DNA from: Candidatus Nanoarchaeia archaeon
Lineage (GTDB): Archaea > Nanobdellota > Nanobdellia > Woesearchaeales > WJIZ01
DNA: 64,000 nucleotides
NCBI GenBank assembly: GCA_028279765.1
Contig: JANQND010000030.1
Location: 1 to 64,000, forward strand
Direction: 5' to 3'
Shown in pieces: positions 24,876-33,622 of the stretch; positions within the stretch are counted from its first letter, which is position 1, and every line of letters starts with the position of its first letter. A program made the position numbers and the translations under genes. The notes under the pieces were generated by a model, which was given only the letters and a program-made list of their open reading frames with translations, ran no database searches and had not been told where the DNA came from.

Positions 24876-26933
24876 TCATCCGAGCCTGCTTACTCCATCG
24901 TTTTTCCCAACCGTAATAACACTATCAACAAAACTCTCTACTTTTATCTCATGTGAAACGATAATCGTCTGCTTAATATGTAGCTGCTCAAGGACGCTGC
25001 GAACCCGATCGAGCTGATCGGTAGAAAACCCTTCCGTCGGCTCATCTAAAATAAGAAGGTCACTGGTCTTGATTTGGGACATGACATCATTGATAACATG
25101 ATTGAGTGCCAGGCGATAGGCAAGGGCAACAGAATTTTTCTCTCCTCCGGAGAGATTATCCAGCGTAGTATCATATCCGTTCTGATCGATAACAACGCTG
25201 AAGGTATCATCAAGTCGAGCAGAGATGTGCTCATCCTCAAGCATGATGCCCAGCCAATGCTTGAAGAGTTCGTTGAACTCGCTGTATACACTTACAAAAA
25301 CATGCTTTTCAATAGTGCCAACGAGAGGGATAAACTTGCTTTGCAGGAAATTTTGAAGAGAAACGATATTTTTGAGTTCTTTTTGAACCTCTTGCTTCTC
25401 TCCTATCTCTTGGTCAAGAATACTACTCTGCCTGGTAATTCCTTCAACCTCCTTGACCAAGGAATTATGCTGCAATTCACATTGGCGCTCCTGTTCAAGA
25501 AGGGACTGGTGCTGCGCTCTGGCGCGCTCATAGTTTTCCTCCAGATTAGCCGTATCCACAACTTCCTTCTGCAGATCCAGTTTCTTCGTATTAATAGAAG
25601 CAACCTGTACTCTGGATTGCTCAAAGCCACTGCGAAGAAGGGCAAGCTTTTTTTCACTCTCAAGCAAATGCTCTTTCTTCACCAGAAGTGCCTGACGCTG
25701 AGATATCTTCTCCTGCAGTGCTTTTAGTTCAGCTCGCAAAGAGTCCGCATGATTGAGGAGTTCGTGCTCTTTTTGTGTATGTTTCTCCTGGCTTTCAGTG
25801 AGCTCTTCAATAGAGCGGTTCGTTTTATTTGCAATAGACTGCTTGTGGTCATGCGGGACCTGCTGCTGGCACAAAGGGCAATGATCCAGGCTCTCTACTT
25901 TTCCAGCCTCTTCCTTAAGGTGCATCACTTTCCCTAATAATTGAGCCTTTTGTTCTCTGGCATGCTGCAGTTCTTTTTCTGTAGTTTCCATGCGGCGTGA
26001 TTTATCCTCGAAAAGCCCCCGTTCATCCGAATTATCTGAAAAATCCTTGAGTTGATCTTTGAGCAGGAGAATAGTGTCTTGAAGGGAATCAATTTCCTGC
26101 TTGTCACTTTTGCGCTTTTCGAGAACTGCTGCAAGCTCAACATCCAAAAGTTCGATGGATTTTCGTACTTCCTGTGACTTCTTTACTTTTTTCTCAAGGA
26201 GCAAAATTTTCTCAGCCTCTGATTGTGTTTTCCTTTTCGATTCTATCAGCGTTGTTTCAGCAGTTTTCTTCTTCTCCTCAAGTTGAGCGAGGGTATCCTT
26301 GAGCTCTTTTTGCTGCTGTTTTTTCTGCTCCAGGCCTTCTATTTTTCCCTCATAGCGATTGCGCTTCTCTTTAATGGAGCGAAGGTAAATGAAAGCATTA
26401 TCACGAATTCGCTTGTATTTATCGATGTTAAACACATGACGCAAAGTATCGAGCCTGGTATCTTTATCTTCGTACAGAATCCTCTTCATATGCTCCTGAG
26501 GAGTATAGACTGTATAACGATAGATGAGGTCCTGATTTTTTGAGAGCACGCTTTTTGGGTAAGAGAAAAGATCAAGTATCCTTGCCTTGATTTCTTTGGG
26601 CATCAGATCTGATTTGACTCCTTCCTCAATAAGATACCCCGGGCCCTGCCCAATACGGTCTTTTACACGCTTAAGGGTCCTCCTTACGCAAACCTCCCTT
26701 CCATCAATAGAGAAAGTCAATTCTACAAAGCCTTCTTTGGATCCATGCCGAAGAAGCATATTGCCAGAAAGCTCTCCGGTTTTTAGCCCAAAGAGCGCAA
26801 ATTCGATGGCAAGGAGCAGGGTCGATTTTCCAGAGCCAATATCTCCGGACAAAAGCACCGATCCTAAAGGAAATTCAATCGATTCAGAAACATAACTGCG
26901 AATATTCTGCAGTTTCAGTGACTTGAGGAACAT
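24876..26933 (-). CDS. Rad50-like SMC-family ATPase
   Basis: The 685-residue protein has the N-terminal Walker A GDIGSGKST, long coiled coils (about 180-330 and 370-520) flanking a zinc-hook CPLCQQQ, and a C-terminal signature LSGGEKN, Walker B LLILDEPTEGF and SHEIKVE switch. This is the Rad50 layout, though shorter than the usual 850-900 residues because the coils are short. Rad50 works with the Mre11 nuclease at DNA ends, but no mre11 lies beside it here. The ATG at 26933 is 27 bases from the TATA box at 26955-26963, so the upstream TTG is not needed. Confidence 0.9.
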   Translation of the reverse strand: MFLKSLKLQNIRSYVSESIEFPLGSVLLSGDIGSGKSTLLLAIEFALFGLKTGELSGNMLLRHGSKEGFVELTFSIDGREVCVRRTLKRVKDRIGQGPGYLIEEGVKSDLMPKEIKARILDLFSYPKSVLSKNQDLIYRYTVYTPQEHMKRILYEDKDTRLDTLRHVFNIDKYKRIRDNAFIYLRSIKEKRNRYEGKIEGLEQKKQQQKELKDTLAQLEEKKKTAETTLIESKRKTQSEAEKILLLEKKVKKSQEVRKSIELLDVELAAVLEKRKSDKQEIDSLQDTILLLKDQLKDFSDNSDERGLFEDKSRRMETTEKELQHAREQKAQLLGKVMHLKEEAGKVESLDHCPLCQQQVPHDHKQSIANKTNRSIEELTESQEKHTQKEHELLNHADSLRAELKALQEKISQRQALLVKKEHLLESEKKLALLRSGFEQSRVQVASINTKKLDLQKEVVDTANLEENYERARAQHQSLLEQERQCELQHNSLVKEVEGITRQSSILDQEIGEKQEVQKELKNIVSLQNFLQSKFIPLVGTIEKHVFVSVYSEFNELFKHWLGIMLEDEHISARLDDTFSVVIDQNGYDTTLDNLSGGEKNSVALAYRLALNHVINDVMSQIKTSDLLILDEPTEGFSTDQLDRVRSVLEQLHIKQTIIVSHEIKVESFVDSVITVGKNDGVSRLG

Positions 26934-26954
26934 AAGGAGAGGCAAGTGAGAGAT

Positions 26955-26963
26955 GTTTAAAAG
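26955..26963 (-). promoter_or_regulatory. TATA-like box of the Rad50 gene
   Basis: CTTTTAAAC on the minus strand is centred about 27 bases before the ATG at 26933 and decides the start. Confidence 0.5.
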
Positions 26964-27040
26964 TATTGTGCGTCTTGTTATATTCTATATCATAGAAATT
27001 AGAAAGAAAAAAGAAATCAAAAGAAAAAGGAAGGAAGAAA

Positions 27041-27745
27041 TTACCGTGAGCAAATTCTTCCCATGATCTCTGTATCAGAGCGGGTGTCAATCAGGTACTC
27101 ATTGCTTTGCTCGATACGATCATATACCGGAGTCTGATTAAAGGTCATCCGAAAGATGTATGCGGTATCTGGCTGCAGCCTAAAATCACCCTGCCTACAA
27201 TAATCGCAAACAGCAAAAGAAGCAAATCCCTGATACACCCCTTTTCTGGTATAGATTTCTTCAAAATCCTGTGCCTGTCCGACTTCTTTTATCTGATAGC
27301 TGATATCTGAGGGAACCGTGCCGACCTTAAAGAACACTTCGCCGCCATTTACTCCCTTTATACAGGCACTGCTAATCTCAATCGTTTCGATGACTGTTTT
27401 CTCTTCACTGGAAGTATCAAGAAGAGGGATGTTGAGTTCTGCCTGTGTAGGCTCATCTGATGAGTCCGTTTCTATCGGACATTCTGCTGGGTCTTCAACG
27501 ACAGAGCCGTCTGAGCACACGTAGTTATTGATTTCTTTTTCAACAATAACCGGCTCTTTCTCTGTGACGACAATCCGTGTGTCTTCAACAAAGGTCTCGT
27601 CGGCATCGCAGATCTTATTATCGTCGTTGTCAAGACAGCATTCTGTTCCTACAAGAAGGTATGGCTTGTTGCAAACTACTGGTTGCTCACACCCATACAA
27701 AAAAAGCAATGCTGATACCATTAAAACTAGAGTTATTGGTTTCAT
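27041..27745 (-). CDS. Secreted lipoprotein of unknown function
   Basis: The 234-residue protein begins with a lipoprotein signal peptide ending LLFLYGC, with the Cys at about 20. A Cys/Asp-rich segment follows (TECCLDNDDNKICDADE, an EF-hand/dockerin-like Asp loop), then a Glu-rich linker and a C-terminal beta domain containing CDYCRQGDFRL. The start is the ATG at 27745, which overlaps the stop of the upstream isomerase gene by four bases; a longer in-frame extension lies inside that gene and is rejected. The sugar-phosphate link suggested by operon position is only positional. Confidence 0.75.
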   Translation of the reverse strand: MKPITLVLMVSALLFLYGCEQPVVCNKPYLLVGTECCLDNDDNKICDADETFVEDTRIVVTEKEPVIVEKEINNYVCSDGSVVEDPAECPIETDSSDEPTQAELNIPLLDTSSEEKTVIETIEISSACIKGVNGGEVFFKVGTVPSDISYQIKEVGQAQDFEEIYTRKGVYQGFASFAVCDYCRQGDFRLQPDTAYIFRMTFNQTPVYDRIEQSNEYLIDTRSDTEIMGRICSR

Positions 27746-28713
27746 TCTTTTAGTTGTTGTTTGAGGTTTTCTATTACATGTACAGGTGTTGGATCCACCC
27801 GTTTCCAAAGGGCAAGATGATATGAAACCCAATCTCCCAAATAAATAATAGAAAACAACTGAGCAAAGAAAGAGTCTCCCATAGCAGGGACTTCAACCAC
27901 ATCAACGTGCTCTTCAAAAAGATCCTTCAAAATAGTCATGCGCTTTCGGTTGCGCTCATGATCTGAACTATTTCTAATAAGGAAAATGACAAATTTGCTG
28001 CGTTCCATTCCTTCAATTCCAACCAGTTCGTTGTGGCACAGCTCAGGAAAGACATGATGGTAGGAGGGGTGCTTAGCGTTTTCATTGATTTCGCACTTAA
28101 AACGATATGCCGCCGGCTCCATCCTTGACGTACTAAATATAATAGGAGTTTTGTCTTTGATTTCTTTTGCAAGCTCCCTTCCTTTCTCATCAAATGAATC
28201 AACATCAGAGAGAAGTTCGATCATTTCATTGAGATCGCTATTTTTAATATTAACAATACTGGAATTAAAAAGAACACCAACCATTGGAAGGAACAGGTAT
28301 CCCACTGCATTTCGTGGTTGCAGTCCTGTCGGGACCGTGATTACAGTATCAACAAGATCTGCCAGTTTACCGCCTGAAGTGATCGCAACGATTTTTGATC
28401 CGCGGTTCTTCGCCTGAGTGACCGCACTAAGGGTCTCCTCAGTGTTGCCAGAGTAACTGACTGCAAAGACCAGTGTTTGATCGTCCACAAACGCCGGAAT
28501 ATCATAATCTTTGACCACATGAACGGGAATCTTCTCGGTTGCCATGAAGGCCTGCAAAATGTTCCCGCCTATGCCTGAGCCGCCAAGGCCGGCAACAAGA
28601 ATCTTCGTTATCGGGTCGCTTATCTTAATTCCCTGCGCAAGGCTGAGTGCTTCGCGGCATTGTTTGGGAAAATCAGTAAGAACTTGTTTCATATTTGACT
28701 TATCTATTACCAT
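27742..28713 (-). CDS. Bifunctional phosphoglucose/phosphomannose isomerase
   Basis: The 323-residue protein has two SIS folds: AGLGGSGIGGNIL, VFAVSYSGNTEETLSA and VAITSGGKLADL in the first, and the isomerase C-terminal part with KCEINENAKHPSYHHVFPELCHNELVGIEG, which holds the catalytic Glu and His residues. This is the archaeal PGI/PMI type, interconverting glucose-6-P, fructose-6-P and mannose-6-P. It could supply sugars for glycosylating the many sequon-rich surface proteins here, which is inference. Its stop overlaps the lipoprotein gene start. Confidence 0.94.
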   Translation of the reverse strand: MVIDKSNMKQVLTDFPKQCREALSLAQGIKISDPITKILVAGLGGSGIGGNILQAFMATEKIPVHVVKDYDIPAFVDDQTLVFAVSYSGNTEETLSAVTQAKNRGSKIVAITSGGKLADLVDTVITVPTGLQPRNAVGYLFLPMVGVLFNSSIVNIKNSDLNEMIELLSDVDSFDEKGRELAKEIKDKTPIIFSTSRMEPAAYRFKCEINENAKHPSYHHVFPELCHNELVGIEGMERSKFVIFLIRNSSDHERNRKRMTILKDLFEEHVDVVEVPAMGDSFFAQLFSIIYLGDWVSYHLALWKRVDPTPVHVIENLKQQLKE

Positions 28714-28888
28714 TTTCGAAGTATAACTAAAATGTAGAAGTATTTATAGTTTATGGTTTAGTGAAGATGCACTGAAAACACTCTTTTTTCCTGTGTTTTT
28801 GAGTGTTCAAAGAGCCTTTTATTTGCTAAACGCAAGTTTATTAAAGCAAGAGAAATTGGTAGAACTATCAAAAATAGAAGGTGAGAAA

Positions 28889-30190
28889 ATGGTATTCAAG
28901 CGCGATCTATGTTCTACGGAAATCTTTGATAATGCACTCAAACACATACAGAAAGCCTATGGTTTTGTCGAGATTAGCGAAGATATCAGGAAAATCTTAG
29001 AGCATCCAAAGGAAATTTTCCTGGCTAATCTTCCGGTTGAGATGGATGATGGCAGCACGAATATTTATCCGGCTATTCGCGTTCATTACAATGATATCCT
29101 TGGTCCCACTAAAGGAGGGATACGGTTCCATCCCAGTGTAAGTGAAGATGAAGTAAAAGCGCTTGCATTCTGGATGACGTTCAAATGTGCAGTAGTTGGT
29201 ATTCCGTATGGTGGCGCAAAAGGAGGAGTTGCTGTTGATCCTAAGAACATGTCCGCCCATGAGCTCGAGCATTTGAGCAGGGCCTATGTTCAGGCAATGG
29301 CGGATTTCATCGGGCCGGACAAAGATATTCCCGCACCTGATGTGTACACGAATGCAACTATCATGGGCTGGATGATGGATGAGTATAATCAAATCACCAG
29401 AAAGCAAAACCCAGGAGTCATTACCGGAAAGCCAGTGCATCTTGGCGGATCAAAAGGAAGGGAAACGGCAACCTCTCTTGGAGGGTACTATGTGTTCCTT
29501 GAGGCGGCAAAGAGGTATGAGATCAAGAAAAACGCAAGAATCGCTATTCAGGGTTTCGGGAATGTAGGAAAATATCTTGCTAAGTTCCTCTATGATGATG
29601 GATACAAAATTGTCGCGGTATCTGATTCAAAAGGTGCAGCATACGATGAAGGAGGCATCGATATCCATAAGATGCTGGAGTACAAAAAAGCCCAGGCCGA
29701 AGGAGCGCCGACGAAGAAATCTATTTGTGACCTCTCTGCCGACGGAACCTGTCTTACCAACGAGCAGCTCCTGGAGCTTGATGTAGATGTTCTTATTCCT
29801 GCCGCTCTTGAAGATGTAATCACCAAAAAGAATGCAGACCAAATCAAAGCAAAGGTCATCCTTGAGATGGCAAATGGACCTACATCAAGCGATGCTGCAG
29901 AACTGCTCAAAGAAAAAGGTATAATCATTATCCCGGATATTCTGGCCAATGCCGGGGGAGTTATCGTGAGTTATTTCGAATGGGTGCAAAACAAAACCGG
30001 CTTGTACTGGGAGGAAGAAGGAGTTCATTCAAAGCTCAAGGATAAAATAACCAAAGCATTTGATAAAGTGCATTCTGCATCCCTTAAACGCTCGACAGAC
30101 TTGAGAACCGCAGCCTATATCGTTGGCTTGCTTCGATTAAAGTCAGCACTGGAATCCCGGGCAACAGAGAAGCATTTGAAGAGAAAGTAG
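28889..30190 (+). CDS. gdhA: Glutamate dehydrogenase
   Basis: The 433-residue hexameric-type enzyme has RVHYNDILGPTKGGIRFHPSV for glutamate binding, catalytic Lys111 in PYGGAKGGVAVDP, and the Rossmann motif GFGNVGKYL near 222-229. It oxidises glutamate to 2-oxoglutarate plus ammonia or runs in reverse; cofactor preference cannot be read with certainty. The ATG at 28889 has a strong GAAGGTGAG ribosome site, so the 32 codons of open frame upstream are leader. Confidence 0.97.
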   Translation: MVFKRDLCSTEIFDNALKHIQKAYGFVEISEDIRKILEHPKEIFLANLPVEMDDGSTNIYPAIRVHYNDILGPTKGGIRFHPSVSEDEVKALAFWMTFKCAVVGIPYGGAKGGVAVDPKNMSAHELEHLSRAYVQAMADFIGPDKDIPAPDVYTNATIMGWMMDEYNQITRKQNPGVITGKPVHLGGSKGRETATSLGGYYVFLEAAKRYEIKKNARIAIQGFGNVGKYLAKFLYDDGYKIVAVSDSKGAAYDEGGIDIHKMLEYKKAQAEGAPTKKSICDLSADGTCLTNEQLLELDVDVLIPAALEDVITKKNADQIKAKVILEMANGPTSSDAAELLKEKGIIIIPDILANAGGVIVSYFEWVQNKTGLYWEEEGVHSKLKDKITKAFDKVHSASLKRSTDLRTAAYIVGLLRLKSALESRATEKHLKRK

Positions 30191-30197
30191 CTCTTTC

Positions 30198-30599
30198 TTA
30201 TTCTTTTTCTTTCTTAAATTCAAGTGACGCAGAATTGATACAGTAGCGTTTTCCGGTAGGCCTCGGCCCGTCATCAAACACATGTCCTAAGTGTCCGCCA
30301 CAAGCGCGGCAGAGTACTTCAGTTCTTCTCATAAACAAGCTGTTGTCTGGTTTGAGTTCAATATGGTTTTCATCAGCAGGATCCCAGAAACTCGGCCAGC
30401 CGGTTCCGGAGTCAAATTTTTGCCCCGAATCAAACAGTTTTTGCCCGCAACCTGCACAGAGATAAGATCCTTTCTCTTTCAGGTCATAATATTTCCCGCT
30501 AAAAGCAGGCTCTGTTCCTTTTTCACGCAGAATGTGGTATTGCTCTTCAGAAAGTTTCTTCTTCCACTCTTCATCTGTGCCTGGAATGGAAGATATCAT
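30198..30599 (-). CDS. msrB: Peptide-methionine (R)-S-oxide reductase MsrB
   Basis: The 133-residue protein has the zinc-binding pairs CAGC and CRAC, the substrate segments GTGWPSFW and [11 protein letters not shown], and the catalytic Cys in [11 protein letters not shown]. It repairs oxidised methionine with thioredoxin-like reductants. Presence of the full motif set makes the assignment safe. It lies convergent with gdhA. MsrB in an apparently fermentative archaeon implies exposure to oxidants. Confidence 0.96.
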   Translation of the reverse strand: MISSIPGTDEEWKKKLSEEQYHILREKGTEPAFSGKYYDLKEKGSYLCAGCGQKLFDSGQKFDSGTGWPSFWDPADENHIELKPDNSLFMRRTEVLCRACGGHLGHVFDDGPRPTGKRYCINSASLEFKKEKE

Positions 30600-30614
30600 A
30601 AAGAAAAAAAGAAT

Positions 30615-30839
30615 TTATTTCCCCCGGGTATTTCTCTCGCGAATAGGCTTTGAGGGAGGGTTTTTATTAAACCTCAAGAATCGTGAGATTTTCAGCTCAT
30701 CCTCCTGCTTTTGTTTCGTCTGTTCAGGAGAAAGGTCAGGCATCGTCAAATCGATGCTGGATGGTTTCTCTTTGTGAAATTTTGCATATTTCTCCTTTTT
30801 TGCGGAGACTTTCTTCGGTTTTTTGTTCTTTTTGCTCAT
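30615..30839 (-). CDS. Small Lys-rich protein of unknown function
   Basis: The 74-residue protein is highly basic at its start (MSKKNKKPKKVSAKKEKY) and has a Pro/Glu-rich middle and an Arg-rich end. Disorder is likely throughout. It precedes msrB on the same strand with 16 bases between them, so it may be cotranscribed. No family is recognised; the frame could be by chance, but composition and position favour a gene. Confidence 0.5.
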   Translation of the reverse strand: MSKKNKKPKKVSAKKEKYAKFHKEKPSSIDLTMPDLSPEQTKQKQEDELKISRFLRFNKNPPSKPIRERNTRGK

Positions 30840-30929
30840 TGAAAATCAACTCATATTATAGTACATAGTGAGTACCTCACTCATTTAAAAAGCTTACTTT
30901 ATGGGTCCAGAAAGTGACTAAAAAGGAGA

Positions 30930-31003
30930 TGAGCCCGCGAGGATTTGAACCCCGGTCAATTGGTCCGAAGCCAACCGCACTATCCAGACTATGCTACGGG
31001 CCC
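30930..31003 (-). tRNA. tRNA-Arg(UCG), intronless
   Basis: The 74-base fold has acceptor GGGCCCG/CGGGCTC, D arm GCAT/GTGC, anticodon stem GTTGG/CCAAT around CTTCGGA, T arm CGGGG/CCTCG and discriminator A. It is the only tRNA of the window without an intron. Its first 11 bases recur upstream at 31096-31106. Confidence 0.95.
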
Positions 31004-31019
31004 ATGAAAATTGCTATAA

Positions 31020-31106
31020 GCCCATAGCGTCGTGTGACTCCAAGCTTTGCTTGGATGTTATACCCTTTTACGAGATTTTCGAAAAATCTCCTATCGCTAC
31101 GGGCCC
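31020..31106. repeat. Hairpin-rich element duplicating the 5' end of tRNA-Arg
   Basis: On the minus strand this runs just upstream of tRNA-Arg. It starts with GGGCCCGTAGC, identical to the tRNA 5' end, and has an outer stem (31020-31029 with 31095-31104, ten pairs including one G-U), a CCAAGC-TTT-GCTTGG hairpin (31040-31054) and a GAGATTTT-CGA-AAAATCTC hairpin (31072-31090). The outer stem plus two hairpins plan resembles the three palindromic elements elsewhere in the window. It could be a leader RNA, an insertion scar at the tRNA gene, or a divergent copy. Confidence 0.6.
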
Positions 31107-31156
31107 AGTAATAGATTGGATAGCAAAGAATGAGGATCAAGCACCCCTTTTAAATC

Positions 31157-32845
31157 TTACTCATAACTGGGATCAAGCTGTTTTGCCCTGCGAATAAATG
31201 TTTCTGCTTCAGCAGTATTCCCCAGACTTTGATGCAACAGGCCCATATTATAATATGCCTCAGCATAATAAGGATTAGCCTCAATCGCTCGCTTAAAATA
31301 CGAAGCAGCAGTGCTCGCATCATCTGCCCTGCCATAGAGAGTACCAAGATGAGAGAGTGCTGGGGCATAATCCTCTTTAAAATGTAATGCCCGATCAAAA
31401 TATTCTTTTGCTTTGTCAAAATTATTATTCTTCAGGTAAACTACTCCTACTTTATCAAGCGCTTCATAGTTGTAAGGAGTAATTTTGAGCGCATTCTCAA
31501 AAGCAGAGAGGGCCTGTTGGAACTGATTCGATGCCGAATAGAGTGTACCAAGATTTGTCCAGGCCTTGAAGTTTTGCGGATCATTATCTGTTGCTGCTTT
31601 GAAATGAATTAATGCCTGCTGAAAGTTTCCCTGTTGATAATAATATGTGCCTAAGTTATTATGCGCCTTCGAGTCAGCTGGATTAAGCTCAATTCCTCTG
31701 CTCATCAGGGTATGATTATCCTTCCAGAACAGGCTATTATGCACCGTAAGAGAGAGTAAGCAAAGGGCGGCGATCGCAAAAGCATACAGCACTTTCTTCC
31801 CCCATTTCTTTTCCAACAATGAAAAGCCGTAAGCACACAAAAGAATAACACCAAGCGAGGCAACATAAAAATACCGCTCCGCCATGATTTTTTGCAGCGG
31901 AGTAATATTATAGAACGGAAGCAAGGTAATTGCTATCCATCCCAAAGAAAAGAGTATGTGCTTGTTTTTTCTGAAACGATAGCCGAAGTAAACAATCCCT
32001 ATCAGAACTATAACAGGCAAAATAAACCATAAATCAAACGCTGAGCGCACAAACGTAAACTCTCGAAACGGCGAGAGCCCAACAGGGAAAAACATCAATA
32101 AGAAATACTGTATCAACACTTTTGGCATGCTAAGCAGAGTTACAATGATACTTCCTCCAGGATACTCGGTCACTCGCTCTCCAATACTCAGAATACCTAC
32201 CCGAAGCATGAGGAAAAGAGCGAGCAAGCCAAAGTAAGGAAGTGAACTTTTCCATTGCTTTTTCCCAAAGACAAATTCATAGAGAAGGATCAAAAACGGT
32301 AGGGTAAAGATTTCTTCAGAGGAGAAAAGACCAATAATAAAAAGCCCCAGTGATCCATAAAGGAGCGCTGAGAGATTCTTTTTCCTATACAATAGATAAC
32401 AGTAAAAAGACGAGAGCAAAAACAAAATGCCAATCAAATCAAACGATCCGGTAGCATTTGCAACCCTTCCGATATGCAGAGGATGTACTGCAAAAAGGAT
32501 ACCTGATAATAAAGCAAGTTTTCGATCAAAAAGGGTCTTCAAAATGTAATAAATCAAAATACAGGCACCGCTATGAAAGACGATAGAGAGCACATGATAC
32601 CAGAAAGGATCCAATCGAAATGCGGCAAAAGCAAAATAGTAGGCTAAAGTTCTGACAGGGCGATAAATGCCATACTCGTGCTCTGAAAAAGACTCCAGAG
32701 TAGTGCTTAGCTGCCTGGTTTGTGGGCGATCCACAATAAATTTCTCATCATCCCAGACAAAGCCATTAGAAAAAATAGGAAAATAAGCAAGAATACTCAG
32801 AATAATCAATAACAGTATTGATGCCGTATTCTTCTGCAGTTTCAT
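31157..32845 (-). CDS. TMTC-like membrane glycosyltransferase with TPR repeats
   Basis: In the 562-residue protein the first 370 residues hold about ten membrane helices, with the GT-C-type acidic motif FVWDDEKFI in the first extracytoplasmic loop and LFAVHPLHIGRVANATGSFD downstream. Residues about 385-560 form five TPR units (AHNNLGTYYYQQGNFQQAL and similar). This is the layout of TMTC/PMT-related O-mannosyltransferases and many archaeal membrane TPR proteins. It probably transfers sugar from a lipid carrier to surface proteins; the substrate is not known. Confidence 0.8.
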   Translation of the reverse strand: MKLQKNTASILLLIILSILAYFPIFSNGFVWDDEKFIVDRPQTRQLSTTLESFSEHEYGIYRPVRTLAYYFAFAAFRLDPFWYHVLSIVFHSGACILIYYILKTLFDRKLALLSGILFAVHPLHIGRVANATGSFDLIGILFLLSSFYCYLLYRKKNLSALLYGSLGLFIIGLFSSEEIFTLPFLILLYEFVFGKKQWKSSLPYFGLLALFLMLRVGILSIGERVTEYPGGSIIVTLLSMPKVLIQYFLLMFFPVGLSPFREFTFVRSAFDLWFILPVIVLIGIVYFGYRFRKNKHILFSLGWIAITLLPFYNITPLQKIMAERYFYVASLGVILLCAYGFSLLEKKWGKKVLYAFAIAALCLLSLTVHNSLFWKDNHTLMSRGIELNPADSKAHNNLGTYYYQQGNFQQALIHFKAATDNDPQNFKAWTNLGTLYSASNQFQQALSAFENALKITPYNYEALDKVGVVYLKNNNFDKAKEYFDRALHFKEDYAPALSHLGTLYGRADDASTAASYFKRAIEANPYYAEAYYNMGLLHQSLGNTAEAETFIRRAKQLDPSYE

Positions 32846-32876
32846 TATGCATCAAAGATGCCGAGAATATAAAAAA

Positions 32877-32963
32877 CTAATGCTGCTTTCGAAATAACTC
32901 TTTAAAGAAATAGTACATCCGTTTCCAGATGCTCATTTGAACATCATAAATCTCAATTTTCAT
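32877..32963 (-). CDS. Possible small basic peptide after alba
   Basis: A 28-residue frame starts seven bases after the alba stop: it reads MKIEIYDVQMSIWKRMYYFFKELFRKQH, an amphipathic, aromatic and basic helix candidate. A GTG-containing site lies just upstream. Evidence is only position and composition, so this may be chance. Confidence 0.3.
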   Translation of the reverse strand: MKIEIYDVQMSIWKRMYYFFKELFRKQH

Positions 32964-32969
32964 CGTACA

Positions 32970-33251
32970 CTAAGCTTTTATTAAGGTAATATCTATAGTG
33001 CTTACACGCACTTGTTTTCCTTCGTTATTCTTGAACTGATCCGAGCTGATTTGCACATCAGATACCTTCGCTGACTCATTTAAAAAGCGCTTGCAGGCAA
33101 CCTCGGCTACATCAACTGCCCTACTGATAAATTTTCCCCGTGCCTTGACGATGACTGATGTCGCGTTTTTCGTGGTGAACTGCATCACCACGCTGGTCAC
33201 ATAGTTCATAAACGGCTTGCCGCCGATAAAGACAGAGTTGTCACGCTCCAT
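32970..33251 (-). CDS. albA: DNA/RNA-binding protein Alba
   Basis: The 93-residue Alba-fold protein reads VFIGGKPFMNYVTSVVMQF, then IVKARGKFISRAVDVAEVACKRFL and RVSTIDITLIKA. The conserved Lys of the GGKP loop corresponds to the acetylatable Lys of crenarchaeal Alba. It dimerises and coats DNA or RNA as a chromatin protein. It lies 26 bases downstream of rps17e on the same strand, probably in one transcript. Confidence 0.96.
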   Translation of the reverse strand: MERDNSVFIGGKPFMNYVTSVVMQFTTKNATSVIVKARGKFISRAVDVAEVACKRFLNESAKVSDVQISSDQFKNNEGKQVRVSTIDITLIKA

Positions 33252-33277
33252 CTATCCCACCCCTGGTATTCCTGGCA

Positions 33278-33469
33278 TTAATAGTTGTCAGTCTTTTTCA
33301 GTCGAGCTGCATATCCACTGATAATATTACGCAGCTTCTTGCTCGTGATGGTCACTGATTCATTCACAACCTGTTTATTCTTATCAAAATCAGTATCAAG
33401 CTTATCAGCATGCTTATCCATAATATCTTTGGTTACTGCCTTTAAGAGTCGTGTTTTTATTCTTCCCAT
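33278..33469 (-). CDS. rps17e: Small-subunit ribosomal protein eS17
   Basis: The 63-residue protein MGRIKTRLLKAVTKDIMDK...SKKLRNIISGYAARLKK matches the archaeal eS17 core, a three-helix protein of the 30S subunit. Length is normal. A TATA box CTTTATAAA is centred about 27 bases before the ATG, indicating leaderless transcription of the rps17e-alba pair. Confidence 0.94.
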   Translation of the reverse strand: MGRIKTRLLKAVTKDIMDKHADKLDTDFDKNKQVVNESVTITSKKLRNIISGYAARLKKTDNY

Positions 33470-33590
33470 AGGTCTATGATATTGTCGGATTGTTTATAAA
33501 GCTTGCTAATGCTGAATGAAAAAAGTTATTACTAACTAGTAAATAAATATAAAAAGATTTAAATAGTCCGAAGATAAATCAATACAAACC

Positions 33591-33600
33591 TTTAAATAAT
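33591..33600 (+). promoter_or_regulatory. TATA-like box of the 33623 gene
   Basis: TTTAAATAAT is centred about 28 bases before the ATG at 33623. Confidence 0.5.
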
Positions 33601-33622
33601 TAGCAAATTGGGGTAGAATACT

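Noticed and set aside
27746-27832. N-terminal extension of the lipoprotein gene
   Set aside because: It lies inside the isomerase gene in another frame and would place the signal peptide 29 residues from the start; the ATG at 27745 gives a proper lipoprotein leader.
30991-31197. 68-residue plus-strand frame
   Set aside because: It begins inside tRNA-Arg and runs through the hairpin element antisense; no promoter or ribosome site.
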